From: Chitinophagaceae bacterium
GTDB taxonomy: Bacteria > Bacteroidota > Bacteroidia > Chitinophagales > Chitinophagaceae
Assembly (NCBI GenBank): GCA_947468255.1
Contig: CANIMM010000094.1
Coordinates: forward strand, 1-9,997
Direction of reading: 5' to 3'
Length of the DNA stretch: 9,997 bases
Numbering within the stretch: the stretch's first letter is position 1; each line of letters starts with the position of its first letter. The position numbers and the translations under genes are program-made. Under the pieces are notes generated by a model. The model saw only the letters and a program-made list of their open reading frames with translations, ran no database searches and was not told the DNA's origin. Below, in pieces: positions 1-6,385 of this stretch.

Positions 1-422
1 CCTTTAGGCCCCATTTCAACCTCAAAGGTAACCTTGCTATTTTCTTTTATATTATCTTGAAAGGCATTCATATGAACGAATACACTTTCTTGTGATTCAA
101 GATCCTTGATGAATCCATATCCCTTTGATTCATTAAAAAAGGTAACGGTACCTTTTCTTATTAAGTCGGCAGGGTCAAAAGGCTTTTGTTTTGGTACACC
201 TATTTCAATATCTTCCACATTTACTTTAATCATTTTTCGTGGATCGGGAGGGGTGGAGGAAAGGTTGCCATTTTCATCAATATAGGCAATCATATCATCA
301 AAAGATTTGCCGTCTTTGGCATTATCCTTTCTTTCTTGTTTTTTTTCTTCTTTGTCCTTTTTGTTCTTTTGTTTTTTCTTTTCTCGTTCTTTTTTACTCC
401 AGGTTTCCTGTGATTTGGCCAT
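1..422 (-). CDS. Cold-shock-domain protein with basic N-terminal extension (3' end cut by window edge)
   Basis: An RNA/ssDNA-binding protein of the CspA type, probably a cytoplasmic RNA chaperone. The frame is open from the ATG at 422-420 to the window edge, giving 140 complete codons. Residues 1 to about 38 are almost all Lys, Glu, Gln and Arg, likely a charged helix or disordered tail. Residues 39-60 form a short conserved-looking linker (FDDMIAYIDENGN). The cold-shock domain begins near residue 89, with RNP1-like K100-G-Y-G-F-I105 and RNP2-like V114-F-V-H-M118. The domain's last strands lie beyond the edge. Classical CspA is about 70 residues, so this is the long form; I recall the same architecture from other Bacteroidota. 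No Shine-Dalgarno sequence precedes the ATG and no clear promoter was recognised. It is transcribed away from the MFS gene. The domain call is secure; the chaperone role is inferred from the family. Confidence 0.93.
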   Translation of the reverse strand, partial: MAKSQETWSKKEREKKKQKNKKDKEEKKQERKDNAKDGKSFDDMIAYIDENGNLSSTPPDPRKMIKVNVEDIEIGVPKQKPFDPADLIRKGTVTFFNESKGYGFIKDLESQESVFVHMNAFQDNIKENSKVTFEVEMGPK

Positions 423-583
423 AATGTCTAATGATTGTTTTTTATTTTCTATTATTGGAAAGAGGAAAGATCCGTTTCCAATATTGGTGTATTATTACGA
501 ATTTATTCAATGTATTTGGCTGAAGGTACTAAATTTCTGCCCTTCTGTCAAATGCATATTGAAAATATTGAAAAAAATAGCCT

Positions 584-597
584 CCAGTAGCTACTGG
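584..597. repeat. 14-base perfect palindrome CCAGTAGCTACTGG
   Basis: The two halves are exact inverted copies with no spacer. It is among the most GC-rich spots of the gap. It could be a dimeric regulator site or a short hairpin in a transcript. On the minus strand it is followed, after about six bases, by a run of T, but no leftward gene ends here, so a terminator role on that strand lacks a client. The function is unknown. Confidence 0.45.
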
Positions 598-603
598 GTA
601 ATC

Positions 604-631
604 TGAGCTGGCATATAATGGCTCAATTTTT
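604..631 (+). terminator. Possible intrinsic terminator with no known upstream gene
   Basis: TGAGC (604-608) pairs with GCTCA (621-625). An inner CAT/ATG pairing is offset by a three-base bulge, and five T follow at 627-631. The shape is terminator-like, but no rightward gene lies upstream, so it is either chance or the end of an unannotated small RNA. Confidence 0.25.
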
Positions 632-739
632 ATCCTTTAGGCTTTCGCAGCCCATTGTAAAAACATTTTTCCTAAGTCCGATAATTCGGCTAATTTCAGC
701 TTTCCTTAATTTCAACCATTTAACGCTTATTTATAAGGT

Positions 740-1975
740 ATGAACCAAAAGCAGTATAGTTTATTTTCCCTTCCTGTGATTGTAGGGTCATTGGGTTTTT
801 TTGTTGATATCTATGACCTATTGCTTTTTAGTATTGTGCGAAAATCAAGTTTCAGGGACTTAGGGGTTGCAGCCTCCGATATGAAAAATATTGGCGAAAA
901 TATTATCAGCTGGCAGATGCTTGGCCTAACCATTGGAGGAATTGTATGGGGTATTATCGGTGATAAAAAAGGACGAAAACATGTGTTGTTTGGTTCAATT
1001 TTTCTTTATTCATTGGCTACTGTTGCCAATGGATTTGTAACCAATATTGATCAGTATACGTTGCTGCGTTTTATTGCAGGACTAGGATTAGCCGGTGAGC
1101 TGGGGGCAAGCATAACCCTTACCAGTGAACTATTACCTAAAGAAAAGCGCGGTATTGCGGCTGCTATTATTGCAACCAGTGGGGTGATGGGAACAGTTAC
1201 TGCCTATTTTGTTCATTACCTGAGCAATGAAAATTGGCGCTTGTGCTATTTTATTGGTGGAGCGATGGGGATTGCCTTATTATTTTTGAGGGTTAGTGTG
1301 TTGGATAGTAAAATGTATGATACGGCCAAAAATGCCCAGGTTAAAATGGGGAATTTTTTGATGATCTTGATGAACCGGGAACGGTTTTTTAGGTACTTAA
1401 GGGCGATCACTATTGGATTGCCCGTGTGGTATGTGATTGGTTTATTAATTAGTTTTTCTGATGAATTTGCTACTCGGTTTGGCATAGTTAATTTTGATCA
1501 GCCCAAGGCCTTGATGCTTCAATATGTAGCATTGGTTTTTGGAGATATGGGCGCAGGTTTTTTGAGTAATTATATTAAAAGCCGTAAAAAAACGTTGCTA
1601 ATATTCTACGGAATTCTTTCATTTTTTTTCATCTTATTCTTTGCTTTAAAGGGTGGCGGCAGTGCTTTCAATATGTACTTACTGTGTATGGGACTTGGTT
1701 TTGGATCGGGTATTTCAGTGTTGTACATTACGATGAGTGCCGAGCAGTTTGGAACCAACCTGAGGGCTACGGCGGCTATTTCAATACCCAATCTTGTGCG
1801 CGGCTTTCTACCTTTAATATTACTGCTTTTTAAATTTTTGAGGGGAAATTCCATGCTCAATAATTATGTTACTGCCGCATGGGTTACAGGTGTAGTCGTT
1901 TTGGCTATCGGGCTAGTTTCTGTATTTTTTACCCATGAAACATTTGGCAAAGACTTAGACTTTATTGAAGAATAA
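740..1975 (+). CDS. MFS transporter, sugar/metabolite type
   Basis: A 411-residue inner-membrane secondary transporter of the Major Facilitator Superfamily, with hydrophobic segments spread over the whole length as expected for about 12 helices. Helix 1 carries two acidic residues (D23, D26 in GFFVDIYDLLLF). The loop after helix 2 has the MFS signature GIIGDKKGRK (71-80). R110 through G138 reads R-F-I-A-G-L-G-L-A-G-E, then E130, P133 and K-R-G, resembling the sugar-transporter-type signature. The second half repeats the pattern near A334-E-Q-F-G and R342-A-T-A. The substrate cannot be read from sequence. The next gene is a mutarotase 121 bases downstream with no obvious promoter of its own, so a sugar or related carbon source carried by proton symport is a reasonable inference. 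The start at 740 has only a close AAGG before it. Family call secure, substrate unknown. Confidence 0.9.
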   Translation: MNQKQYSLFSLPVIVGSLGFFVDIYDLLLFSIVRKSSFRDLGVAASDMKNIGENIISWQMLGLTIGGIVWGIIGDKKGRKHVLFGSIFLYSLATVANGFVTNIDQYTLLRFIAGLGLAGELGASITLTSELLPKEKRGIAAAIIATSGVMGTVTAYFVHYLSNENWRLCYFIGGAMGIALLFLRVSVLDSKMYDTAKNAQVKMGNFLMILMNRERFFRYLRAITIGLPVWYVIGLLISFSDEFATRFGIVNFDQPKALMLQYVALVFGDMGAGFLSNYIKSRKKTLLIFYGILSFFFILFFALKGGGSAFNMYLLCMGLGFGSGISVLYITMSAEQFGTNLRATAAISIPNLVRGFLPLILLLFKFLRGNSMLNNYVTAAWVTGVVVLAIGLVSVFFTHETFGKDLDFIEE

Positions 1976-2080
1976 ATACATTTTTTAGGGCCCCCGAAAA
2001 CAGGTTGAATAGCAATACATTTTATTTTATTCGATTCGATTGAAAACCTACCTTGCATTTTAATCAAGTCTATAACAGAT

Positions 2081-2086
2081 AGGAGG
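2081..2086 (+). promoter_or_regulatory. Strong Shine-Dalgarno sequence AGGAGG before the mutarotase gene
   Basis: A full AGGAGG sits ten bases upstream of the ATG at 2097 and fixes that start. No other gene in the window has an equivalent site, which makes it unusual here. Confidence 0.65.
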
Positions 2087-2096
2087 GAAATTACTT

Positions 2097-2966
2097 ATGT
2101 ATATTATCGAAAATGAAACGCTTCGGGTAGAAGTAAATCCAATGGGGGCTGAGTTGAACAGTCTATTTAATAAGTCAACGGGGCTTGAATATATTTGGAG
2201 CGGGGACCCTGCATTTTGGGGAAAGAAGTCTCCGGTTTTATTCCCTATTGTCGGCAATTTAAAGGATAACCAATATTTTTTCGATGGCAAAAGCTACGAA
2301 ATGAATCGGCATGGTTTTGCAAGGGAAAAAATGTTTACTGTTATCAGCCAGCAATCTAGCGTTATCCAATTTGAATTGCAATCTGATTGGCAGACTTTAC
2401 AAGTGTTTCCATTTCAATTTATCTTTTCGATTATTTACACAATAGCATCCGGCAGTTTGTCTGTTTGTTACCAGGTTAAAAATAAAGGGACGGAAATGAT
2501 GCATTTCTCTGTGGGAGGCCATCCCGCATTTCGATTACCGCTTACAGATAAGTTAAAGTATGAGGATTATTATTTATTTTTTAATAAAAAAGAGCTTGCT
2601 GGTCGTTGGCCAATCAGTCAAACGGGTTTGATAGAAAGGACATCGGTACCATTATTAGATAATAGCCAAAAGCTATGTTTATCGAAATCTTTATTTTACA
2701 AGGACGCCATTGTGTTCAAGGAACTTGACTCAGATGAGGTTCAGGTGAAATCCGATCTTCATACTGCTGGTTTGAGTTTTTCCTTTAAAGGGTTTCCCTA
2801 TTTGGGTATTTGGGCGGCAAAAAATGCCGATTTTATTTGCATTGAACCTTGGTGTGGAATTGCAGATAGCGTGGATAGTACGCAGTTACTTGCTGAAAAA
2901 GAGGGGGTTATTCATTTGAGTGCAGAGGAGGTTTTTGAAAGAACCTGGATGGTTACTACCTGGTAA
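2097..2966 (+). CDS. Aldose 1-epimerase family protein (LacX-like mutarotase)
   Basis: A 289-residue protein of the galactose-mutarotase-like beta-sandwich fold, predicted to interconvert alpha and beta anomers of a hexose or hexose phosphate in the cytoplasm; no signal peptide is seen. The expected active-site elements are present: H72 in NRHGFAR, H142 in GGHPAF (the proton-donor type histidine) and E250 in ICIEPWCGIAD (the catalytic base position). The N-terminal stretch N-P-M-G-A-E-L-N-S-L is typical of the LacX/YeaD-like branch rather than classical GalM, which is longer (about 340 residues). It follows the MFS transporter on the same strand without a recognisable promoter between them, so the two probably form an uptake-and-mutarotation pair. 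The actual sugar is not determined by the sequence. Confidence 0.9.
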   Translation: MYIIENETLRVEVNPMGAELNSLFNKSTGLEYIWSGDPAFWGKKSPVLFPIVGNLKDNQYFFDGKSYEMNRHGFAREKMFTVISQQSSVIQFELQSDWQTLQVFPFQFIFSIIYTIASGSLSVCYQVKNKGTEMMHFSVGGHPAFRLPLTDKLKYEDYYLFFNKKELAGRWPISQTGLIERTSVPLLDNSQKLCLSKSLFYKDAIVFKELDSDEVQVKSDLHTAGLSFSFKGFPYLGIWAAKNADFICIEPWCGIADSVDSTQLLAEKEGVIHLSAEEVFERTWMVTTW

Positions 2967-3058
2967 ATTGGGATCCCATCATTGATCGCTGTAATCAATT
3001 CCTAAGGGTAATTTTTTATTGGAAATAGGCTGTATGATGATTTTTATTTTTTGCTGAT

Positions 3059-3066
3059 TATATTTG
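3059..3066 (+). promoter_or_regulatory. Possible -7 element TATATTTG before the small lipoprotein
   Basis: An exact match to the Bacteroidota -7 consensus TAnnTTTG. No good TTG partner lies at the usual 17-23 base distance. It ends only six bases before the ATG at 3073, so if used it would yield a leaderless or nearly leaderless message. Confidence 0.3.
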
Positions 3067-3072
3067 CTCAAT

Positions 3073-3528
3073 ATGAAAGCCATAATCACGCTATTTTTAA
3101 TCATCCTGGTTGGGGGGATCTCTTGCAAAAAAAAACAAACCCCACTTACTAGGGAAGAAGTAATTGCAGTTATTAAACGATTCGATGAGGGCTGGAAAGG
3201 TAAAAACCTGTTAGTGGTAGATTCTTTATTGGCGCCAGCTTATATTTATTTTACCCAGTCGGGGGGCACATTTGGCCGAAGCAAGCTGGTTGAAACGGCT
3301 GGATCATCAGAATATCTGCTTGATAGTGCTGAGCGAATGGAATATCAAGTAGAATTATTCGAAAATACAGCTGTGGTAAGTACCCGTTGGATTGGCAAGG
3401 GCGTTTATAAAGGCGTTTATTTCGATGAAAACCAGCGCTGTAGTTTGACTATTATTAAAATTAAGAATAAGGTTCAAATTTTATCAGAACATTGCACTCC
3501 CATTAATCCCCTTCATTTATTTCATTGA
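3073..3528 (+). CDS. Small lipoprotein with NTF2-like (DUF4440/SnoaL-like) domain
   Basis: A 151-residue predicted lipoprotein. The first ATG at 3073 is chosen over an in-frame TTG at 3064 because it places a clean type II signal at the very N-terminus: MK, a hydrophobic run, then GGIS-C18. The residues after the cysteine are KKKQ, not the acidic surface-export signal known in some Bacteroidota, so periplasm-facing anchoring is more likely. The mature part (about 26-147) has the look of an NTF2-like alpha+beta cone: a helix with FDEGWKGKNLLVVDSLLAPAY, then strands around YIYFTQSGGTFGRSKLVE, AVVSTRWIGKGVYKG and CSLTIIKIKNKVQIL. Such domains bind small ligands or act as accessory modules, and no enzymatic residues can be assigned. 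No partner gene is evident. The fold call is from pattern resemblance and the function is unknown. Confidence 0.75.
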   Translation: MKAIITLFLIILVGGISCKKKQTPLTREEVIAVIKRFDEGWKGKNLLVVDSLLAPAYIYFTQSGGTFGRSKLVETAGSSEYLLDSAERMEYQVELFENTAVVSTRWIGKGVYKGVYFDENQRCSLTIIKIKNKVQILSEHCTPINPLHLFH

Positions 3529-3701
3529 TGAGGACGCTTATTGTGGCAATTTAATTGAAAGTTTCCTTTCTGCTTTGATTAACCTTCGTTTTTATTTGAC
3601 TTGTTTTGGGTTGGGCACTGCTTTTTGATTCATTTCCGTATAATCATATTCTGAAAAAACAATTCAAATATATATATTAATTATTTAATAAAATAGGCTG
3701 G

Positions 3702-3729
3702 TTTTACCGCTAGAAGTTCTGTACATTTA
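3702..3729 (+). promoter_or_regulatory. Weak candidate promoter for the RRM gene
   Basis: TACATTTA (3722-3729) matches TAnnTTTG except the last base, with TTTT at 3702-3705 sixteen bases upstream as a poor -33 element. It would start transcription within about ten bases of the ATG. The rest of the 216-base gap is AT-rich and shows nothing clearer. Confidence 0.25.
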
Positions 3730-3744
3730 CAAAAAATTACCAAA

Positions 3745-4071
3745 ATGAAAATCTTTGTAGCTGGTTTGCCGTACGATTTGGATGATGCAGAATTGGAAGA
3801 GATATTTGAAAAATTTGGAACGGTAGCTTCTGCGAAAGTGGCTATGGATAAGGAGACCGGAAAAAGTAAGGGGTTCGCTTTTGTAGATATGCCCAATAGT
3901 ATTGAAGCCAAGGATGCAATAGAAAGCATGAATGATATTTCACTTGGTAAAAAACCACTGGTAGTGAAAGAAGCCGAAGATCGCAACGCCGGCGCTCGGC
4001 CTGGTATGAACAGAAGCCCCAATGCAGGTGGTTACAATAAGCCGGGGTTTAACAATGACCGTAACCGCTAA
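3745..4071 (+). CDS. Small RRM-domain RNA-binding protein
   Basis: A 108-residue protein consisting of one RNA recognition motif (residues about 1-78) and a short polar tail. RNP2 is K2-I-F-V-A-G-L-P9 and RNP1 is K42-G-F-A-F-V-D-M49. The aromatic residues F4, F44 and F46 are in the positions that stack on RNA bases. The tail (79-108) is rich in Asn, Gly, Arg and Pro, like the Gly/Arg-rich tails of cyanobacterial Rbp and related proteins. Single-RRM proteins of this kind are common in Bacteroidota and cyanobacteria and are thought to bind RNA post-transcriptionally; the target is unknown here. It is a monocistronic gene by context, about 200 bases from each neighbour, with no Shine-Dalgarno sequence. 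The call is secure for the domain. Confidence 0.94.
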   Translation: MKIFVAGLPYDLDDAELEEIFEKFGTVASAKVAMDKETGKSKGFAFVDMPNSIEAKDAIESMNDISLGKKPLVVKEAEDRNAGARPGMNRSPNAGGYNKPGFNNDRNR

Positions 4072-4076
4072 AAAAT

Positions 4077-4118
4077 CTGAATGTATCCTTACGGGTATTC
4101 AATTTTCAGTTTTCTTTC
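4077..4118 (+). terminator. Weak candidate terminator after the RRM gene
   Basis: GTATCC (4083-4088) can pair with GGGTAT (4093-4098) around a TTAC loop using two G-T pairs. An outer CTGAA/TTCAG pairing (4077-4081 with 4105-4109) brackets it. TTTTCTTTC follows. The structure is asymmetric and may not be stable. Confidence 0.3.
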
Positions 4119-4279
4119 AAAAATAACTTTTTGTTTATTTAAAGTATGCATGCATCCTGCTAACGGAGTTTGCCCTAAACATTTATTGTAGCCAATCATA
4201 TTATTCTACTTTCTTGGCCACTCGCTGCCTTCCTAAATTACTCCTTGAATGAATCGTTTAATCCCATTTCAAAATACTC

Positions 4280-4313
4280 TTTGTAACTAGTAGTTGATAA
4301 TCTTCTATTTTTG
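4280..4313 (+). promoter_or_regulatory. Bacteroidota-type promoter for the NdpA-like gene
   Basis: TTTG at 4280-4283 and TATTTTTG at 4306-4313 match the -33 and -7 consensus TTTG / TAnnTTTG with a 22-base spacer, inside the 17-23 range known for the phylum. The expected start is about 4320, giving a leader of about 35 bases before the ATG at 4356. Confidence 0.55.
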
Positions 4314-4355
4314 TGTTGGTTCAATTCATACTAACTTGTAATTATTTGCTTAATC

Positions 4356-5402
4356 ATGATTGATTTTTCAACTGTCGCTATAAAAAAAATGGCCATTCAT
4401 TTTGTTGGCAATAAAAGCAAAGAGGAAGGCGTTTACTTATCCAAAAATGTGTTTACTTTTTTTAAAGACGAAATTGAAGAAAGTTTTTTACAATATTTCA
4501 TCGAACCATTTCGGAAGGTTGCTGAGTTTTACAATTTTTATCATCCAGCCGAAATTGAACTCAATGAGGTAAAAAGCTTTGCTACTTCAATTTTTTCTGA
4601 AACATGCAGTTTCGAAGAAGTGTCTGAAAAAATTGCTAAAACCTTATATGACAAGTCCGATCATCCCAATATAAATGCCGGCGAATTAATGATAGTTTGG
4701 TTTACCGGTTGCTCATTCGATAGCGAAACGGTTGATGCCATTGGTATTTTTAAATCAGAAACAAAGGATACATTTATTAAGCTACAGCAACTAGGCGGTT
4801 CGTACGATTACCAATTAGATGCAGGTATTAATATCAAAGAAATGGATAAAGGCTGCATCATTCTAAATACCAGCCAAGAGAAGGAGATGATTGTAACGGT
4901 ATTGGATAATACCAATAAGTTGAAGGGAGCAAAATACTGGATGGATGATTTTTTAAAATTAATTAGTTGTCAAGATAGTTTCCATTTTACAAAGGATTAT
5001 TTAGATGTAGCTAAGAAATTTGTAACCGAAGGGATGTCGGAAGTTTTTGATCTTTCAAAGGCTGATAAAATCGATTACCTCAATAAGTCGATCAACTATT
5101 TTAAAAAAAATGATCACTTTGCTGAGGAGGATTTTTTACAAGATGTATTTGAGCACAGTGAGGTAATTGAAAATTTTAACCGGTTTAAGGATAAATATTC
5201 CAATGATCACCACCTTGTACTAGACAGTGAATTTGATATTTCCAATAAGGCAGTAAAAAGCCAGGCTAGGGTATTTAAAAGTATCCTGAAATTGGATAAA
5301 AATTTCCATATTTACATACATGGCAACAAGGAACTCATAGAAAAAGGAACCGAATCTGACGGAAGAAAATACTATAAAATTTATTATGACCAGGAAGTAT
5401 AG
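4356..5402 (+). CDS. Nucleoid-associated protein, NdpA/YejK-like
   Basis: A 348-residue soluble protein resembling the NdpA family (37-kDa nucleoid-associated protein), which co-purifies with the bacterial nucleoid; its molecular activity is not well defined. Supporting stretches are the N-terminal AIHFVGNKSKEEG (13-25), EFYNFYHPAEIELNEV (57-72), GELMIVWFTGC (109-119) and AIGIFKSETKDTF (128-140), followed by a strand-rich middle and a C-terminal half with many charged residues. The length fits the family's usual 330-350 residues, so the gene appears intact. No signal peptide or membrane segment is seen. It has its own promoter and is flanked by roughly 285-base gaps, so it stands alone; no SMC, nuclease or mobile gene adjoins it. 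The assignment is from remembered family resemblance rather than a diagnostic catalytic motif. Confidence 0.82.
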   Translation: MIDFSTVAIKKMAIHFVGNKSKEEGVYLSKNVFTFFKDEIEESFLQYFIEPFRKVAEFYNFYHPAEIELNEVKSFATSIFSETCSFEEVSEKIAKTLYDKSDHPNINAGELMIVWFTGCSFDSETVDAIGIFKSETKDTFIKLQQLGGSYDYQLDAGINIKEMDKGCIILNTSQEKEMIVTVLDNTNKLKGAKYWMDDFLKLISCQDSFHFTKDYLDVAKKFVTEGMSEVFDLSKADKIDYLNKSINYFKKNDHFAEEDFLQDVFEHSEVIENFNRFKDKYSNDHHLVLDSEFDISNKAVKSQARVFKSILKLDKNFHIYIHGNKELIEKGTESDGRKYYKIYYDQEV

Positions 5403-5524
5403 TTCAGTGAGCTGTTAACTTTTACCCACTCTTTTTATTGCGTCCATTACCGCTTTTATTGCCATATAGAAGTCTATCTCTATTTGGGAACTCGGCATTG
5501 CTTAACTTTTATTAGAACCATTAT

Positions 5525-5553
5525 TTTGTTCAATTATTGTTGTAGTACTTTTA
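5525..5553 (+). promoter_or_regulatory. Candidate promoter for the ECF sigma gene
   Basis: TTTG (5525-5528) and TACTTTTA (5546-5553) are separated by 17 bases and match TTTG / TAnnTTTG except for the final base. It would give a leader of about 130 bases. A second, poorer -7-like TATTTATG lies near 5664-5671, closer to the gene. Confidence 0.4.
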
Positions 5554-5691
5554 CGATAAATAGAAATAGCGTTATTCTACAATTGGTGCTAAATATTATG
5601 ATGAATTTTGTTGTGTAAAGCAGGGGTTCTCCACCAGCTTTCAAAGTCCAATACCTGTATTGTATTTATGTAACAACAAAATCAATATTTT

Positions 5692-6273
5692 ATGAAATCC
5701 CTTATCCAATTATCTGACCAAGAGCTGGTAAACCTATACCTAGGTGGCGATTCAGACGCTTTTTCCACCCTAGTGCTTCGTTACAAAAGTAAATTGTATA
5801 CTTCAATTTATTTACTCTTAAAAGACAAATACCTGGCAGAAGATATGTTTCAGGATGTGTATATTCGGGTAATTGATAAGTTGAAAAAAGGGCTGTATAA
5901 GGAGGAGGGTAAATTCCTTCCCTGGGTTATGCGCATTGCTCATAATATGTGCCTAGATCACTTTAGAAAAGTAAAGCGTTTACCTGCTATGAAAATGAGT
6001 GATGATTCGGATTTTTTTGAGCAATTAGATATTTCAGCTCCCGGATCCGATAGCCGTATGATGGCTGCAGAAACTAGTACTCAGGTTAGGGAAATATTGG
6101 ATATGCTTCCTGATGAACAGCGTGAAATAATAATATTACGGCACTATGCTGATTTAACTTTTAAGGAAATTGCTGCTTTAAAGCATATCAGTATCAACAC
6201 TGCATTGGGGCGTATGCGATATGGGTTAATCAACCTGCGTAAAACAATTTTTGACAAACAAGTTGCCTTATAA
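5692..6273 (+). CDS. ECF-type RNA polymerase sigma-70 factor
   Basis: A 193-residue two-domain sigma factor that would direct RNA polymerase to a specific promoter set. Sigma region 2 spans about 23-93: DAFSTLVLRYKSKLY, then the core-binding/-10 stretch AEDMFQDVYIRVI (49-61) and FLPWVMRIAHNMCLDHFRK (75-93). A variable acidic linker follows. Sigma region 4 spans about 131-184, with LPDEQREIIILRHYADLTFKEIAA and the recognition helix SINTALGRMRYGLINLRK (167-184). There is no C-terminal extension. ECF factors usually sit next to an anti-sigma gene; here the message ends at the terminator 46 bases downstream and no anti-sigma gene is adjacent. The SINTALGRMRY signature and short C-terminus resemble a widely conserved Bacteroidota ECF type as I recall it. 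The regulon is unknown. Confidence 0.93.
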   Translation: MKSLIQLSDQELVNLYLGGDSDAFSTLVLRYKSKLYTSIYLLLKDKYLAEDMFQDVYIRVIDKLKKGLYKEEGKFLPWVMRIAHNMCLDHFRKVKRLPAMKMSDDSDFFEQLDISAPGSDSRMMAAETSTQVREILDMLPDEQREIIILRHYADLTFKEIAALKHISINTALGRMRYGLINLRKTIFDKQVAL

Positions 6274-6318
6274 AATCGCTCGGTTGTAAATTTTATTTGA
6301 CAATCGGTGTATCCGTAA

Positions 6319-6366
6319 AAAAAACTGGTAAGGTTCAAATTAAGGATTGAATCTTACCAGTTTTTT
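6319..6366. terminator. Bidirectional intrinsic terminator between convergent genes
   Basis: Two 20-base arms (6319-6338 and 6347-6366) are inverted copies with a single G-T mismatch and an eight-base loop. The core is ACTGGTAAG paired with CTTACCAGT. An A-run on the left and a T-run on the right give a U-tract on either strand. It lies 46 bases after the sigma stop and 20 bases after the GH20 stop, so it can end both messages. Confidence 0.9.
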
Positions 6367-6385
6367 ACATACAATAGTATGGATG

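Larger units (their letters stand above)
423..739. other. 317-base intergenic region between divergent genes, with small dyads and no gene
   Basis: No convincing coding frame exists here. The region must hold the promoters for the leftward cold-shock gene and the rightward MFS gene, but I found no good TAnnTTTG/TTTG pair close to either. It contains a 14-base perfect palindrome (584-597), an interrupted hairpin followed by five T (604-631), and a 12-base dyad CCGATAATTCGG (678-689). These could be operators, 5'-leader structures or parts of a small RNA. Confidence 0.6.

Noticed and set aside
186..606. Three overlapping rightward frames rich in Phe and Leu
   Set aside because: They lie wholly or partly opposite the Lys/Glu-rich tail of the cold-shock gene; the Phe/Leu richness is the antisense reading of AAA/GAA codons.
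1246..1860. Leftward frames inside the MFS gene
   Set aside because: They are antisense to a full-length transporter with clear family motifs and show no domain or start signal of their own.
1988..1995. GGGCCCCC shortly after the MFS stop
   Set aside because: A lone GC-rich spot with no stem-loop followed by a T-run, so not called a terminator.
2969..3017. Small palindrome TGGGATCCCA and an ATTGAT/ATCAAT hairpin after the mutarotase gene
   Set aside because: The stem is only six AT-rich pairs and the T-run begins about 13 bases later, so terminator function is not supported.
3403..3422. Direct repeat GGCGTTTAT
   Set aside because: It lies within the lipoprotein frame and encodes the repeated dipeptide pattern GVYKGVY; a coding coincidence.
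3681..4022. A 113-codon leftward frame across the RRM gene
   Set aside because: The rightward frame has both RNP motifs in the right places; the antisense product is Ser/Ala-rich without recognisable features.
5401..5430. Hairpin AGTTCAG/CTGTTAACT overlapping the NdpA-like stop
   Set aside because: It has a short stem with a two-base bulge and an interrupted T-run; too weak to call as a terminator.
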